Assembly: GCA_017457585.1 (NCBI GenBank)
Contig: JAFTHD010000079.1
Location: 1-8,235 of the forward strand
DNA: 8,235 bases
Origin: Bacillota bacterium
Lineage (GTDB): Bacteria; Bacillota_A; Clostridia; Peptostreptococcales; Anaerovoracaceae
Direction of reading: 5' to 3'
Part shown: one piece after another, positions 1 through 6,316 of the stretch
Numbering within the stretch: position 1 is the first letter of the stretch
Layout of the letters: each line of letters begins with the position of its first letter
Made by a program: the position numbers and the translations under genes
The notes under the pieces: model-generated
Told to the model about the DNA's origin: nothing
The model's database searches: none
What the model saw: the letters and a program-made list of their open reading frames with translations, nothing else

Positions 1-1
1 G

Positions 2-973
2 ATTGTCGATCTTGACATAGATTCACTGGAATCACATCCGAAAAATTTCTATGGTTTGCGTGATGTTGACGCACTTGCAGGATTGATAGCGGTGTCGCAT
101 TTGGTAGAGCCACTGACAGTAATTAAAAAAGATGATGGGAAATATACTATCATATCGGGACATCGCCGTCGTGCAGCAGTTCAAAAATTGCTTGATGACG
201 GAGCATATAACGAACGCAAACTGCCGTGCATAGTTAAAAATCGTAAAAAAATTCAAATTGAACAAGAAAATGGCGAATTGATAGAATTTGACGAAGAAGC
301 AGTAGAAATGCTGAATTTGATAGCGTCAAACAGAGGGCAGCGCGAAGAACGTACAACAGATGAAAAACTGCAAGAGGTCAAGTATTTGGAAAAATTTGCA
401 AGGGCAATATTTAACCAAAAAAGTAGAGGACTTCGCGGAAGGTTTGTAAATTTTTTTGCAGAGGAAATCCTCAAGCTGATGAGGCTGCTAAAGTCAGGCG
501 GAGCACAGATCTCCTTTGATCCTAACATCAGAAAGGAACTGTTTACCGATGACTCCATTCAGGAAGTCATCGAAGAGGTGATGAGAAGCACCAGCGTCTT
601 CCTGCCGGGCGTTGAGGAACTGCTTATGATTACCGGCGAAGAGGACGTGGAAGCTGCAGTGAAGAAGTGCTTTGAGTATGAAAATATGAAGATCCTCTGC
701 CTAAAGAACGGATCAAAGGGCAGCAGGATATACACGGCTGACGGAGTTACGGAAGTAGGCGTGTACAAAGTGGTACAGGCGGATGCTACGGGAGCAGGAG
801 ACTGCTTCGACGGAGCATTTCTCGCAGGCCTCTGCCAGGGCAAGTCCATCGAAGATGCAGCGAAGATGGGAGCAGCGGCCGGAGCACTGAACGCAGCAGC
901 CTTCGGCCCGATGGAAGGACGCATCTCGCCTGAGACCGTACAGGACATGATGGACGGCAAAGGCATAGCCTGA
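2..973 (+). CDS. Chimeric ORF: ParB nuclease-like N-domain fused in frame to a PfkB kinase C-terminal half (5' end outside window)
   Basis: The frame is open to the left edge, so the true start is upstream. The TTG at 56 is internal, because residues before it (VDLDIDSLESHPKNFYGL) already fit the ParB/Spo0J N-terminal fold. Numbering from the first codon, residues 1 to about 155 match ParB proteins of mobile elements: HPKNFY at 12-17, LAGLI at 25-29, EPLTV at 36-40, the ISGHRRR nucleotide-binding motif at 51-57, then RGRFVNFFAEEIL just before the join. Residues from about 157 are a PfkB kinase C-terminus: SFDPN, then the ATP/anion-hole motif DATGAGDCFDG at 261-271. The ParB central helix-turn-helix and the kinase sugar-binding half are both missing, so neither activity is expected to be complete. 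Lysine codons change from mostly AAA to mostly AAG at the join. Either a real in-frame deletion or insertion scar, or an assembly chimera. Confidence 0.8.
   Translation: MVDLDIDSLESHPKNFYGLRDVDALAGLIAVSHLVEPLTVIKKDDGKYTIISGHRRRAAVQKLLDDGAYNERKLPCIVKNRKKIQIEQENGELIEFDEEAVEMLNLIASNRGQREERTTDEKLQEVKYLEKFARAIFNQKSRGLRGRFVNFFAEEILKLMRLLKSGGAQISFDPNIRKELFTDDSIQEVIEEVMRSTSVFLPGVEELLMITGEEDVEAAVKKCFEYENMKILCLKNGSKGSRIYTADGVTEVGVYKVVQADATGAGDCFDGAFLAGLCQGKSIEDAAKMGAAAGALNAAAFGPMEGRISPETVQDMMDGKGIA
455..480 (+). other. Fusion breakpoint between ParB-derived and PfkB-derived DNA
   Basis: The ParB-like peptide FFAEEIL ends, and kinase-like LMRLLKSGG begins, at about 468-475. The interrupted palindrome GAGGAAATCCTC (461-472) sits on the join. 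The 60-base block 121-180 has 24 G+C, while block 781-840 has 38, and codon choice changes with it. The breakpoint lies in frame, so no stop codon results. Confidence 0.6.
470..973 (+). pseudogene. 5'-truncated PfkB-family carbohydrate kinase remnant (probable tagatose-type sugar kinase)
   Basis: This is the kinase-derived part of the chimeric ORF. About 168 codons remain of a family that usually has about 300-340. SFDPNIRKEL and the following LPGVEELLMITGEE segment belong to the middle of a ribokinase-like fold. The PfkB signature 2 (DATGAGDCFDGAFLAGL, whose GAGD aspartate is the catalytic base in the family) and the final helices are intact. The N-terminal half, which holds the sugar-binding lid and signature 1, is absent. 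The next gene, 15 bp downstream, is a GatZ-type aldolase subunit. In known tagatose and galactitol gene sets a PfkB kinase phosphorylates a ketohexose phosphate to feed this aldolase, so a tagatose-6-phosphate-type kinase is a reasonable inference. It is probably inactive as seen here. Confidence 0.6.
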
Positions 974-974
974 C

Positions 975-980
975 GGGAGG
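975..980 (+). promoter_or_regulatory. Ribosome binding site that sets the gatZ start
   Basis: GGGAGG lies 8 nt before the ATG at 989. The GTG at 980 overlaps the site itself and cannot use it. The ATG at 1001, where E. coli GatZ begins by homology, has no purine-rich site at a suitable distance, so 989 is preferred. Confidence 0.75.
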
Positions 981-988
981 TGCATATA

Positions 989-2284
989 ATGGGAAATTAC
1001 ATGAAGGATATTATCAAGCGCCGAAAAGCCGGCGAGCTCATCGGTATTCCGTCCTACTGCACTTCAAACGAGCTTGTAATAGACGCCGTGCTCAGGCGCG
1101 CTGCAGAGACAGGTTTACCTGTTCTAATAGAAGCGACGGCGAACCAGGTCAATCAGTTCGGCGGATACACGGGCATGAAGCCGCAGGATTACTACGAATG
1201 GGTAAGTGAAAAAGCGAAACGTTTAGGCGTGGAAGAGGATAAGCTGATTCTGGCCGGTGATCACCTGGGCCCTCTCACATGGCAGAATCTACCGGAAGAG
1301 GAAGCCATGGCAAATGCCGAAGAACTTGTCTATCTCTTCGCAAAGGCAGGATTTACCAAGATACATCTTGACACCAGCATGAAGGTGGCAGACGACCCTG
1401 AAGGACTCCTTGAAACGGAGACGATAGCAAGGAGAGGGGCAAGGCTCTACAAGATGTGCATGAAGGGATATGCAGAGCTTTTAGAAGAAAACCCACAGGC
1501 AGTTAGACCCGTGTTCATTGTAGGTTCTGAGGTGCCTATTCCGGGTGGCGCGGAGGAGAGCGAAGACTCCCTTGCAGTCACGAAGCCGGAAGCTTTGGAG
1601 GATACCATCGAGACCTATAAGAGGGTGTTCGCAGAAGAAGGCGTTCCGGAGGGCATGGAGGATGTCATCGCAGTTGTGGTCCAGCCGGGAGTAGAATTCG
1701 GAGACGACCAGATCTTTCTCTACGATAGTGAAGCGGCTGCGGAGCTTACGGCAAAGGCGAAGGATTACCCGGACTTCGTACTGGAAGACCATTCAACGGA
1801 CTACCAGAGTAAGGAGTGCCTGAGGGGCATGGTTCTTGACGGTATAGCCATTCTGAAGGTTGGCCCTGCACTTACATATGCGCTCAGAGAGGCGCTGTTT
1901 GCGCTAAGCCTCATTGAAAAGGAATTGCTTCCTGCGGAAGAGCAGGCAGGATTTATAGAGACTCTTGAGCAGGCTATGATAGAGGAACCTTCCAACTGGA
2001 AGAAGCATTATCACGGAGATGAGCACCAGCAGAAGCTGGCGCGCAGATACAGCTTCTCTGACAGGGCCAGGTACTACATCGGCGACAGCCGTGTAACGGA
2101 CACCATAGACAGGCTCTTTGAAAATCTAAGCAGGCTTGATATACCGATGAATATGCTGCACCAGTACATGCCTGTTCAGTTCGGGAAGGTCAGGAAAGGC
2201 ACTTTAAAGGCTGAGCCTGAGGCGCTGGTACGTGATGCTGTTACCGAGGTTCTCAGGGAATACGAATACGGCGCAGGCATCTAA
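989..2284 (+). CDS. gatZ: GatZ/KbaZ-family D-tagatose-1,6-bisphosphate aldolase subunit
   Basis: 431 residues, full length for the family (about 420). In characterised enterobacterial systems GatZ and KbaZ are cytoplasmic partners needed for full activity and stability of the class II aldolase GatY/KbaY, which splits tagatose 1,6-bisphosphate into dihydroxyacetone phosphate and glyceraldehyde 3-phosphate. Family blocks visible are KAGELIGIPSYC (13-24), IEATANQVNQFGGYTGM (47-63), GDHLGP (90-95), KIHLDTSM (124-131), GSEVPIPGGA (179-188), LKVGPALTYALREALFAL (289-306) and HYHG (340-343) followed by a C-terminal SFSDRARYY. It follows the kinase remnant with a 15-bp gap, consistent with co-transcription, and is followed by an intrinsic terminator. 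No GatY-like catalytic subunit is in the window. Homologues in this superfamily include stand-alone aldolases and ketose epimerases, so the exact substrate is uncertain. Confidence 0.9.
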   Translation: MGNYMKDIIKRRKAGELIGIPSYCTSNELVIDAVLRRAAETGLPVLIEATANQVNQFGGYTGMKPQDYYEWVSEKAKRLGVEEDKLILAGDHLGPLTWQNLPEEEAMANAEELVYLFAKAGFTKIHLDTSMKVADDPEGLLETETIARRGARLYKMCMKGYAELLEENPQAVRPVFIVGSEVPIPGGAEESEDSLAVTKPEALEDTIETYKRVFAEEGVPEGMEDVIAVVVQPGVEFGDDQIFLYDSEAAAELTAKAKDYPDFVLEDHSTDYQSKECLRGMVLDGIAILKVGPALTYALREALFALSLIEKELLPAEEQAGFIETLEQAMIEEPSNWKKHYHGDEHQQKLARRYSFSDRARYYIGDSRVTDTIDRLFENLSRLDIPMNMLHQYMPVQFGKVRKGTLKAEPEALVRDAVTEVLREYEYGAGI

Positions 2285-2319
2285 GGTGTATGAAAATGTA
2301 ATGATATAAAGCGATATAA

Positions 2320-2347
2320 GGAGCGGGGGATATTTCCCCTGCTTTTT
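2320..2347 (+). terminator. Intrinsic terminator after gatZ
   Basis: A 9-bp stem (AGCGGGGGA at 2322-2330 with TCCCCTGCT at 2335-2343, one G-U pair) closes a 4-nt TATT loop. It runs straight into TTTT (2344-2347). It begins about 36 nt after the gatZ stop. Confidence 0.85.
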
Positions 2348-2349
2348 AA

Positions 2350-2378
2350 TTGACACCGGCGCCCTTTTATTAGAAAAT
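2350..2378 (+). promoter_or_regulatory. Possible sigma-A promoter for the DUF853 ATPase gene
   Basis: A perfect -35 box TTGACA (2350-2355) is followed after 17 bp by GAAAAT (2373-2378, four of six consensus bases). This would give a 5' leader of about 50 nt. The terminator just upstream supports an independent transcript. The -10 is weak, so this is tentative. Confidence 0.4.
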
Positions 2379-2435
2379 ACCAATAGGAGAAATATTCGGA
2401 CACTTTGAAAGGATGAAAGAAAGTCGAGGAAATAT

Positions 2436-4043
2436 ATGCTGAGAGATAACAAGATTTGGATTGGAAATAACGAAAAGGGCGAACCGGTATCCATCGTGCC
2501 TAAGATGGCCAACAGACACGGCCTTGTGGCAGGTGCTACGGGAACCGGTAAGACGGTTACCCTCAAGGTTCTGGCGGAGACCTTCAGCGACATGGGCGTT
2601 CCCGTATTCATGGCGGATGTAAAGGGAGACATCGCTGGCATGATGAATCCTGGCGCAGACAGCGAGGACATGCAGGCGAGAATCACCAAGTTTGGTCTGG
2701 CAGAGCAGGGTTTTGCGTATCAGGGATATCCTGTAAACCTTTGGGATATATACGGGCAGAAGGGCATACAGCTCAGGACCACCATCTCCGAGATGGGGCC
2801 TATGCTCCTTTCCAGAATACTCGATCTGAACGAACTGCAGAGCGATATTCTGACAATCATATTCAAGATAGCAGATGACAACGGACTGCTGCTCATAGAT
2901 ACCAAAGACCTGAAGGCCATGCTCAACTACGTGGATGAGCACGGTGCGGAGTTCCAGGCAGACTACGGCAAGATCAGCAGTGCGTCTATCGGGGTAATCA
3001 TGAGAGCCCTCATAGCCCTGGAGACAAACGGCGGAGACATCTTCTTCGGAGAGCCGGCGCTGAACATCACAGACTGGATGGCACAGGAGAACGGCAAGGG
3101 CGTTATAAACATTCTCGACAGCTCCAGCCTCATTAACAGCGGCAAGCTCTATTCTACATTCCTGCTCTGGCTCCTTTCGGAACTCTTCGAGATGATGCCG
3201 GAAGTGGGGGACCTTGACAGGCCGAAGATGATATTCTTCTTCGACGAAGCGCATCTTCTCTTCAACGATGCACCGAAGGCGCTCCTCGAGAAGATCGAGC
3301 AGGTTGTGAAGCTGATCCGTTCAAAGGGCGTAGGCGTATACTTCTGCACCCAGAATCCGAGGGATATTCCTGACGGCGTACTGGCGCAGCTGAGCAACAA
3401 GATTGAGCACGGCCTGAGAGCATATACACCGGCAGATCAAAAGGCAGTAAGAGCTGCAGCGGATTCCTTCCGCGAGAATTCGGAGTTCGATACGTATGAG
3501 ACCATTCTCAATCTTGGAACGGGAGAAGCTGTTGTTTCCTTCCTGGGAGAGGACGGAATCCCGGGTATAGCCGAGAAAGTTTACATCCTTCCGCCGCAGA
3601 GTTTCATGGGCGGCGTAAGCGATGCAGAGCGGGACGTCAAGGCAAAGAGCAGTATCCTTTACAGCAAGTACGCAGTGTCCGTTGATCCGGATTCGGCATT
3701 TGAGGTGCTCCAGAGAAAGGGCGTAGAAGATCAGGCGGCTGCTGAAGCGGCAGCAGCACAGGCGGCGGCAGATAAGGAAGCTGCAAAGGCTGCGGAGAAA
3801 GCCGAAAAGGAGGCTGCCAAGGAAGCGGAGAAGGCTGAGACGGCAGCAGCAAAGGCTGCAGAAAAGGCCGAGCGCGAACGTCAGAAGGAGATCAAGAAGG
3901 TAGGAAACGCCGTAATGGGTACGGTTGGTAGAGAAGTCGGCAAGAACATCGGCAAGAACTTCGGATCCTTCGGCAAGACCCTTGGAGGAAACTTCGGAGC
4001 AACATTGGGGCGCGGCATACTCAATACTTTAATAAAGAAATAA
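2436..4043 (+). CDS. DUF853/YjgR-family HerA-like P-loop ATPase
   Basis: 535 residues. The ATG at 2436 follows GAGGA (2426-2430) by 5 nt. The N-terminus has the family opening KIWIGNNEKGE and a Walker A motif GATGTGKT (33-40). MADVKGDIAGM (59-69) is the usual DUF853 block after it. Walker B is MIFFFDEAH (265-273), followed by a sensor-like TQNP (305-308). The fold is that of FtsK/HerA DNA-translocase ATPases, but the biological role of YjgR-type proteins is not established. Residues about 433-488 are almost only Ala, Glu and Lys (repeated AAKAAEKAEKEA pattern), predicted to form a long charged helix or coiled coil. The last about 45 residues are Gly-rich with repeats such as GKNIGKNFGSFGKTLGGNFG. 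No nuclease (NurA-like) partner is adjacent. It stands alone between two terminators and converges on the XRE regulator gene. Confidence 0.9.
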   Translation: MLRDNKIWIGNNEKGEPVSIVPKMANRHGLVAGATGTGKTVTLKVLAETFSDMGVPVFMADVKGDIAGMMNPGADSEDMQARITKFGLAEQGFAYQGYPVNLWDIYGQKGIQLRTTISEMGPMLLSRILDLNELQSDILTIIFKIADDNGLLLIDTKDLKAMLNYVDEHGAEFQADYGKISSASIGVIMRALIALETNGGDIFFGEPALNITDWMAQENGKGVINILDSSSLINSGKLYSTFLLWLLSELFEMMPEVGDLDRPKMIFFFDEAHLLFNDAPKALLEKIEQVVKLIRSKGVGVYFCTQNPRDIPDGVLAQLSNKIEHGLRAYTPADQKAVRAAADSFRENSEFDTYETILNLGTGEAVVSFLGEDGIPGIAEKVYILPPQSFMGGVSDAERDVKAKSSILYSKYAVSVDPDSAFEVLQRKGVEDQAAAEAAAAQAAADKEAAKAAEKAEKEAAKEAEKAETAAAKAAEKAERERQKEIKKVGNAVMGTVGREVGKNIGKNFGSFGKTLGGNFGATLGRGILNTLIKK

Positions 4044-4079
4044 AACAGCATTTGACTATAGGGTATTGCTGTTAAACGA

Positions 4080-4125
4080 AAAAATCGCTGGATAAGCATT
4101 CTTCGATGCTCATTCAGCGATTTTT
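4080..4125. terminator. Bidirectional terminator shared by convergent genes
   Basis: A 20-bp near-perfect stem (4080-4099 with 4106-4125; one G-U pair and one A-C mismatch) closes a TCTTCG loop (4100-4105). It starts with an A run and ends with a T run, so each strand has a U-tract after the hairpin. It ends the ATPase transcript on the plus strand and, after about 145 bp of trailer, the regulator transcript on the minus strand. Confidence 0.88.
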
Positions 4126-4171
4126 GGCTTAAAAGGGTAAATTAGCTTGTGCGGCAGCCTGCGTCCTGCCT

Positions 4172-4203
4172 GGTGGGAACCGATGGCTGCGCACCTTCCC
4201 ACC
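4172..4203. repeat. 8-bp perfect inverted repeat in the regulator 3' trailer
   Basis: GGTGGGAA (4172-4179) is the reverse complement of TTCCCACC (4196-4203), with a 16-nt loop. There is no T run on either side, so it is not an intrinsic terminator. The rest of 4126-4270 shows no coding signal. Confidence 0.45.
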
Positions 4204-4270
4204 CGTCCATATTCAGTGCAATACCATTTTTCGACTTTTCTGCGTTTTGGAATTGCGGAGCAGCAGGCAA

Positions 4271-5557
4271 TCAATATTTCTCGGTTCCGATGGAGTACAC
4301 CCGTTCATCTTCCAGGATATTCAGAAGCGCCTGCTTATCAGCGATTGCGGCAACACCATAAACTTTTAAATCATGCTCTTTCAGGTACTGAATTTTATAG
4401 GAAAAATCAATTTCTTCAGAGAAATCGCCGGTGGCGGAGTCCATCATGGCGACGAAGCCCTCGTTATCCTGCATATATTGCAGCATACTGATGAAGTGCT
4501 GCTTAGCGATGTCTTCATCCCGGTACAGGTCGTAATAGTCCTCTGCCTCAGTCAGTTCTCCGCGTCCAAACAGATACGGATACTTTGAACCGTCGAAAGG
4601 CTTAAAAGCATCGACAGGACAGTCGTACATGCCAATCACCTCCTGGGTATCACCTGAGGTCACTATGCCGATCCAAGGACTCATAAGTTCATATTTTTGA
4701 ATAAAGGTCATGGCCTCATCCCAGTTCATAACGCGGTCGAAGTCGATATATCCCACCTGCAATTCATTCTCATCCAACTCCTGAAGTGAACGTTTTGCAG
4801 ATTTGGGAGCGCCGCCCAGACTGACGTTGAAGTCGACGTTTTCCTCAGTTTCTCCCGGATTCTCTTTGAGATGATCCTCCAGCATCTCCTGCTGGTTTTG
4901 GGTCATGGATTTGGAAATGTCATGGCGATTGATGGTCCACGCGAAGGCGTTGCCGGGAGGTCGCTTGAGGTCCCCCGGATTGAAAAGCGTGAGGGCGTTC
5001 TTGTCGATGCTTCCGCTGACCAGCTTTTGCTCGGAGGATGAAATCCAGGAGGTCTGCTGAATCATCACATTGTATTTTCCAAGTCCGGTGTTATGGGAAT
5101 CTACGCTGTTAAACTTCATGCAGGGCAATAAAAGCTCGCTGAAAACTGAAATATCCGTGTCCATACGACAGGAATCCATCGATACCTCATCATCTTGGTG
5201 TGTGGCAACAACCTCACCCGGGTTATAAAAGACAGACGCGGCTATTCGGGGAACGACAAATACTATCGCAAGGAGAACCAAAAGTGCGGCGATGAGTACA
5301 ATAAGCCACCGTGTTACTCCGGCACGCTTTTTCGTCTTATCGATTTGCTGGATCAGTGCCTTGTCGCTTTTCAGAAGTTCGTCAAATGAAACGCTGTAGG
5401 CCTCACTGATTTGTCTGAGCGTCTCCATATCAGGATAATTCTTGTTGTTTTCCCAGTTGGACACCGTTTGGCGCGTGACGTGAAACATCTCTGCGAATTG
5501 TTCCTGCGTGAGTCCGTGTTGCTTTCTGAGTTCGTAAATCTTATGTCCAATATCCAC
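4271..5557 (-). CDS. Membrane-tethered XRE-family regulator with probable anti-sigma-factor-like extracytoplasmic domain
   Basis: 428 residues from a GTG start. Residues 1-62 are a canonical HTH_3/XRE domain, with LTQEQFAEMFHVTRQTVSNWE (16-36) covering both helix-turn-helix helices. A Lys/Arg-containing linker (70-83) precedes one transmembrane segment at about 84-103 (WLIVLIAALLVLLAIVFVVP). Positive charges on its N-side predict a cytoplasmic HTH and an outer C-terminal part of about 320 residues. That part has features like Sigma_reg_C (anti-sigma factor C-terminal) domains: KYNVMIQQTSW (161-171), SGSIDKNALTL (181-191), VGYIDFDRVMNWDEA (268-282) and SPWIGIVTSG (293-302). The outer domain probably senses an envelope signal and controls the HTH. 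The longer reading frame up to 5863 has no start with a good ribosome site. The domain match is from memory and moderate in strength. Confidence 0.82.
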   Translation of the reverse strand: MDIGHKIYELRKQHGLTQEQFAEMFHVTRQTVSNWENNKNYPDMETLRQISEAYSVSFDELLKSDKALIQQIDKTKKRAGVTRWLIVLIAALLVLLAIVFVVPRIAASVFYNPGEVVATHQDDEVSMDSCRMDTDISVFSELLLPCMKFNSVDSHNTGLGKYNVMIQQTSWISSSEQKLVSGSIDKNALTLFNPGDLKRPPGNAFAWTINRHDISKSMTQNQQEMLEDHLKENPGETEENVDFNVSLGGAPKSAKRSLQELDENELQVGYIDFDRVMNWDEAMTFIQKYELMSPWIGIVTSGDTQEVIGMYDCPVDAFKPFDGSKYPYLFGRGELTEAEDYYDLYRDEDIAKQHFISMLQYMQDNEGFVAMMDSATGDFSEEIDFSYKIQYLKEHDLKVYGVAAIADKQALLNILEDERVYSIGTEKY

Positions 5558-5562
5558 AGTTG

Positions 5563-5570
5563 TCACCTCC
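5563..5570 (-). promoter_or_regulatory. Ribosome binding site that fixes the GTG start of the XRE regulator
   Basis: Minus-strand GGAGGTGA lies about 8 nt before the GTG at 5557-5555. The next residues, IGHKIYELRKQHGLT, begin an XRE domain exactly where the family does. Confidence 0.8.
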
Positions 5571-5627
5571 AGGATCATCATGCCACAGCGCCATGCGGTT
5601 GTCACGCAAGGGAAGCTTGCGCGGATT

Positions 5628-5717
5628 TTACATGGGTGAGAGCGCGAACTTTTGGGGTTGCATGCCATCACTTTTTTCGTATGGAATAGATGCAGCCAAG
5701 AATGCATGCTGCTCCAT
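5628..5717 (-). CDS. Possible 29-codon leader ORF in the XRE regulator 5' UTR
   Basis: The ORF runs from ATG (5717) to TAA (5628) and begins MEQHAFLAASIPYEK. A GGGAGG (5726-5721 on the minus strand) precedes it, but only 3 nt separate it from the ATG, which is short for good initiation. It lies inside the transcript that starts at the promoter near 5770 and ends 70 nt before the regulator GTG. Its first codons form part of the leader hairpin. I recognise no family. It could be a regulatory leader peptide or chance. Confidence 0.35.
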   Translation of the reverse strand: MEQHAFLAASIPYEKSDGMQPQKFALSPM

Positions 5718-5732
5718 ACACCTCCCGTGATG
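5666..5732 (-). promoter_or_regulatory. Nested hairpin in the regulator leader RNA
   Basis: On the minus strand three helices nest: CATCAC with GTGATG, GTATGGA with TCCATAC, and GCAGC with GCTGC around an 11-nt loop. The GGGAGGT ribosome-site-like sequence lies in the internal loop opposite GAAAAAA, and the leader ORF ATG is within the GTATGGA helix. No U-run follows, so it is not a terminator. No known riboswitch class was recognised. Confidence 0.45.
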
Positions 5733-5764
5733 CCCGTTAGAATTGCCTCGTGTATTCTCCATAT

Positions 5765-5773
5765 ATTATACCA
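5765..5773 (-). promoter_or_regulatory. Extended -10 promoter for the XRE regulator
   Basis: The minus-strand sequence TGGTATAAT is a perfect TATAAT with the TGn extension. No convincing -35 box is at 16-18 bp, which extended -10 promoters tolerate. The predicted transcript has a leader of about 200 nt. Confidence 0.55.
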
Positions 5774-5895
5774 GAACAGTGCTTGAAAGATATGTCCATG
5801 AAATGGTTGTTTTTCTTGGCGCGAATAGCCTGCGGCGCTGCAACGCAAGACATGACCTGGCAATCTCAGACCAAAATAACGGACTGATAAGCGGC

Positions 5896-5901
5896 TATAA
5901 T
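5896..5901 (+). promoter_or_regulatory. Possible -10 box for the 34-codon ORF
   Basis: A perfect TATAAT lies 44 bp before the ATG at 5946. No good -35 box is present at 17 bp (AAAATA), so an activator or alternative spacing may be needed. It diverges from the regulator promoter about 125 bp away. Confidence 0.4.
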
Positions 5902-5945
5902 CTTAGTATAAGGATTTGCAACGCGAGATTACCGAGGAGGTCAAT

Positions 5946-6050
5946 ATGAAAGGATATGATACTTACGCAGGGTTCATGGGATATGTAGATGGAGAATATA
6001 TGCTGTTTGCAAGCGATGAGGAGTATTACGAGTACATGGAGGAAGAATAG
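5946..6050 (+). CDS. Small acidic tyrosine-rich protein, 34 residues, unknown function
   Basis: ATG at 5946 follows GAGGAGG (5934-5940) by 5 nt, a near-ideal site, and the ORF ends with TAG. The peptide opens MKGYDTYAGFMGYVDGEY and ends in an acidic DEEYYEYMEEE tail. It has six Tyr and about ten acidic residues, no Cys, and no hydrophobic stretch long enough for a membrane helix. The composition and strong translation signals argue for a real gene. It is divergent from the membrane-tethered XRE gene, so co-regulation is possible but unproven. I do not recognise a named family. Confidence 0.6.
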   Translation: MKGYDTYAGFMGYVDGEYMLFASDEEYYEYMEEE

Positions 6051-6159
6051 AGAGATATTTTGAGAGATTATTTCACACGCCCTTGCCATTTTGCGCTGAG
6101 GCAACGTGCCCGATTTGGAGAATTTCTATAAGCGTTGCAATTGCTCGTTTCTGGGAACT

Positions 6160-6272
6160 GTGCAAAATGCATACGTTAACGAAGACACTACTTTTGCACG
6201 ATTTATGCCTTTTTAACGCTTAATTAATGCATGATTAGCAGATTTTTGCTTGAAATTTGCTTGTTCGTTAAC
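6160..6272. repeat. Interleaved inverted repeats in an AT-rich intergenic region
   Basis: GTGCAAAA (6160-6167) pairs with TTTTGCAC (6192-6199). GTTAACGA (6175-6182) is the reverse complement of TCGTTAAC (6265-6272). The two repeats interleave, so both stems could not form as simple nested hairpins. The rest of 6051-6316 shows no ORF with a ribosome site and no terminator. Confidence 0.45.
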
Positions 6273-6316
6273 ATATCTTGCGGCACAGTCTACTACTACG
6301 TTGCCTTTTAGGGAAC

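Noticed and set aside
980..988. GTG at 980 as the gatZ start
   Set aside because: It overlaps the GGGAGG ribosome site; the ATG at 989 is correctly spaced.
2370..3254. 294-codon open frame on the minus strand opposite the DUF853 ATPase
   Set aside because: It has no recognisable domain or ribosome site, and lies opposite the Walker A half of a real gene.
3730..3890. Tandem DNA repeat array from the Ala-Glu-Lys codons
   Set aside because: The repetition is at the protein level; the DNA units are not exact and show no regular spacer, so this is not CRISPR or a satellite.
4147..4588. Plus-strand open frames opposite the XRE gene 3' end
   Set aside because: They have no ribosome site, atypical composition, and overlap a well-supported minus-strand gene.
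5558..5863. N-terminal extension of the XRE regulator by 102 codons
   Set aside because: The extension has no start with a ribosome site, would run past the promoter at 5765-5773, and the XRE fold begins at the GTG at 5557 behind GGAGGTGA.
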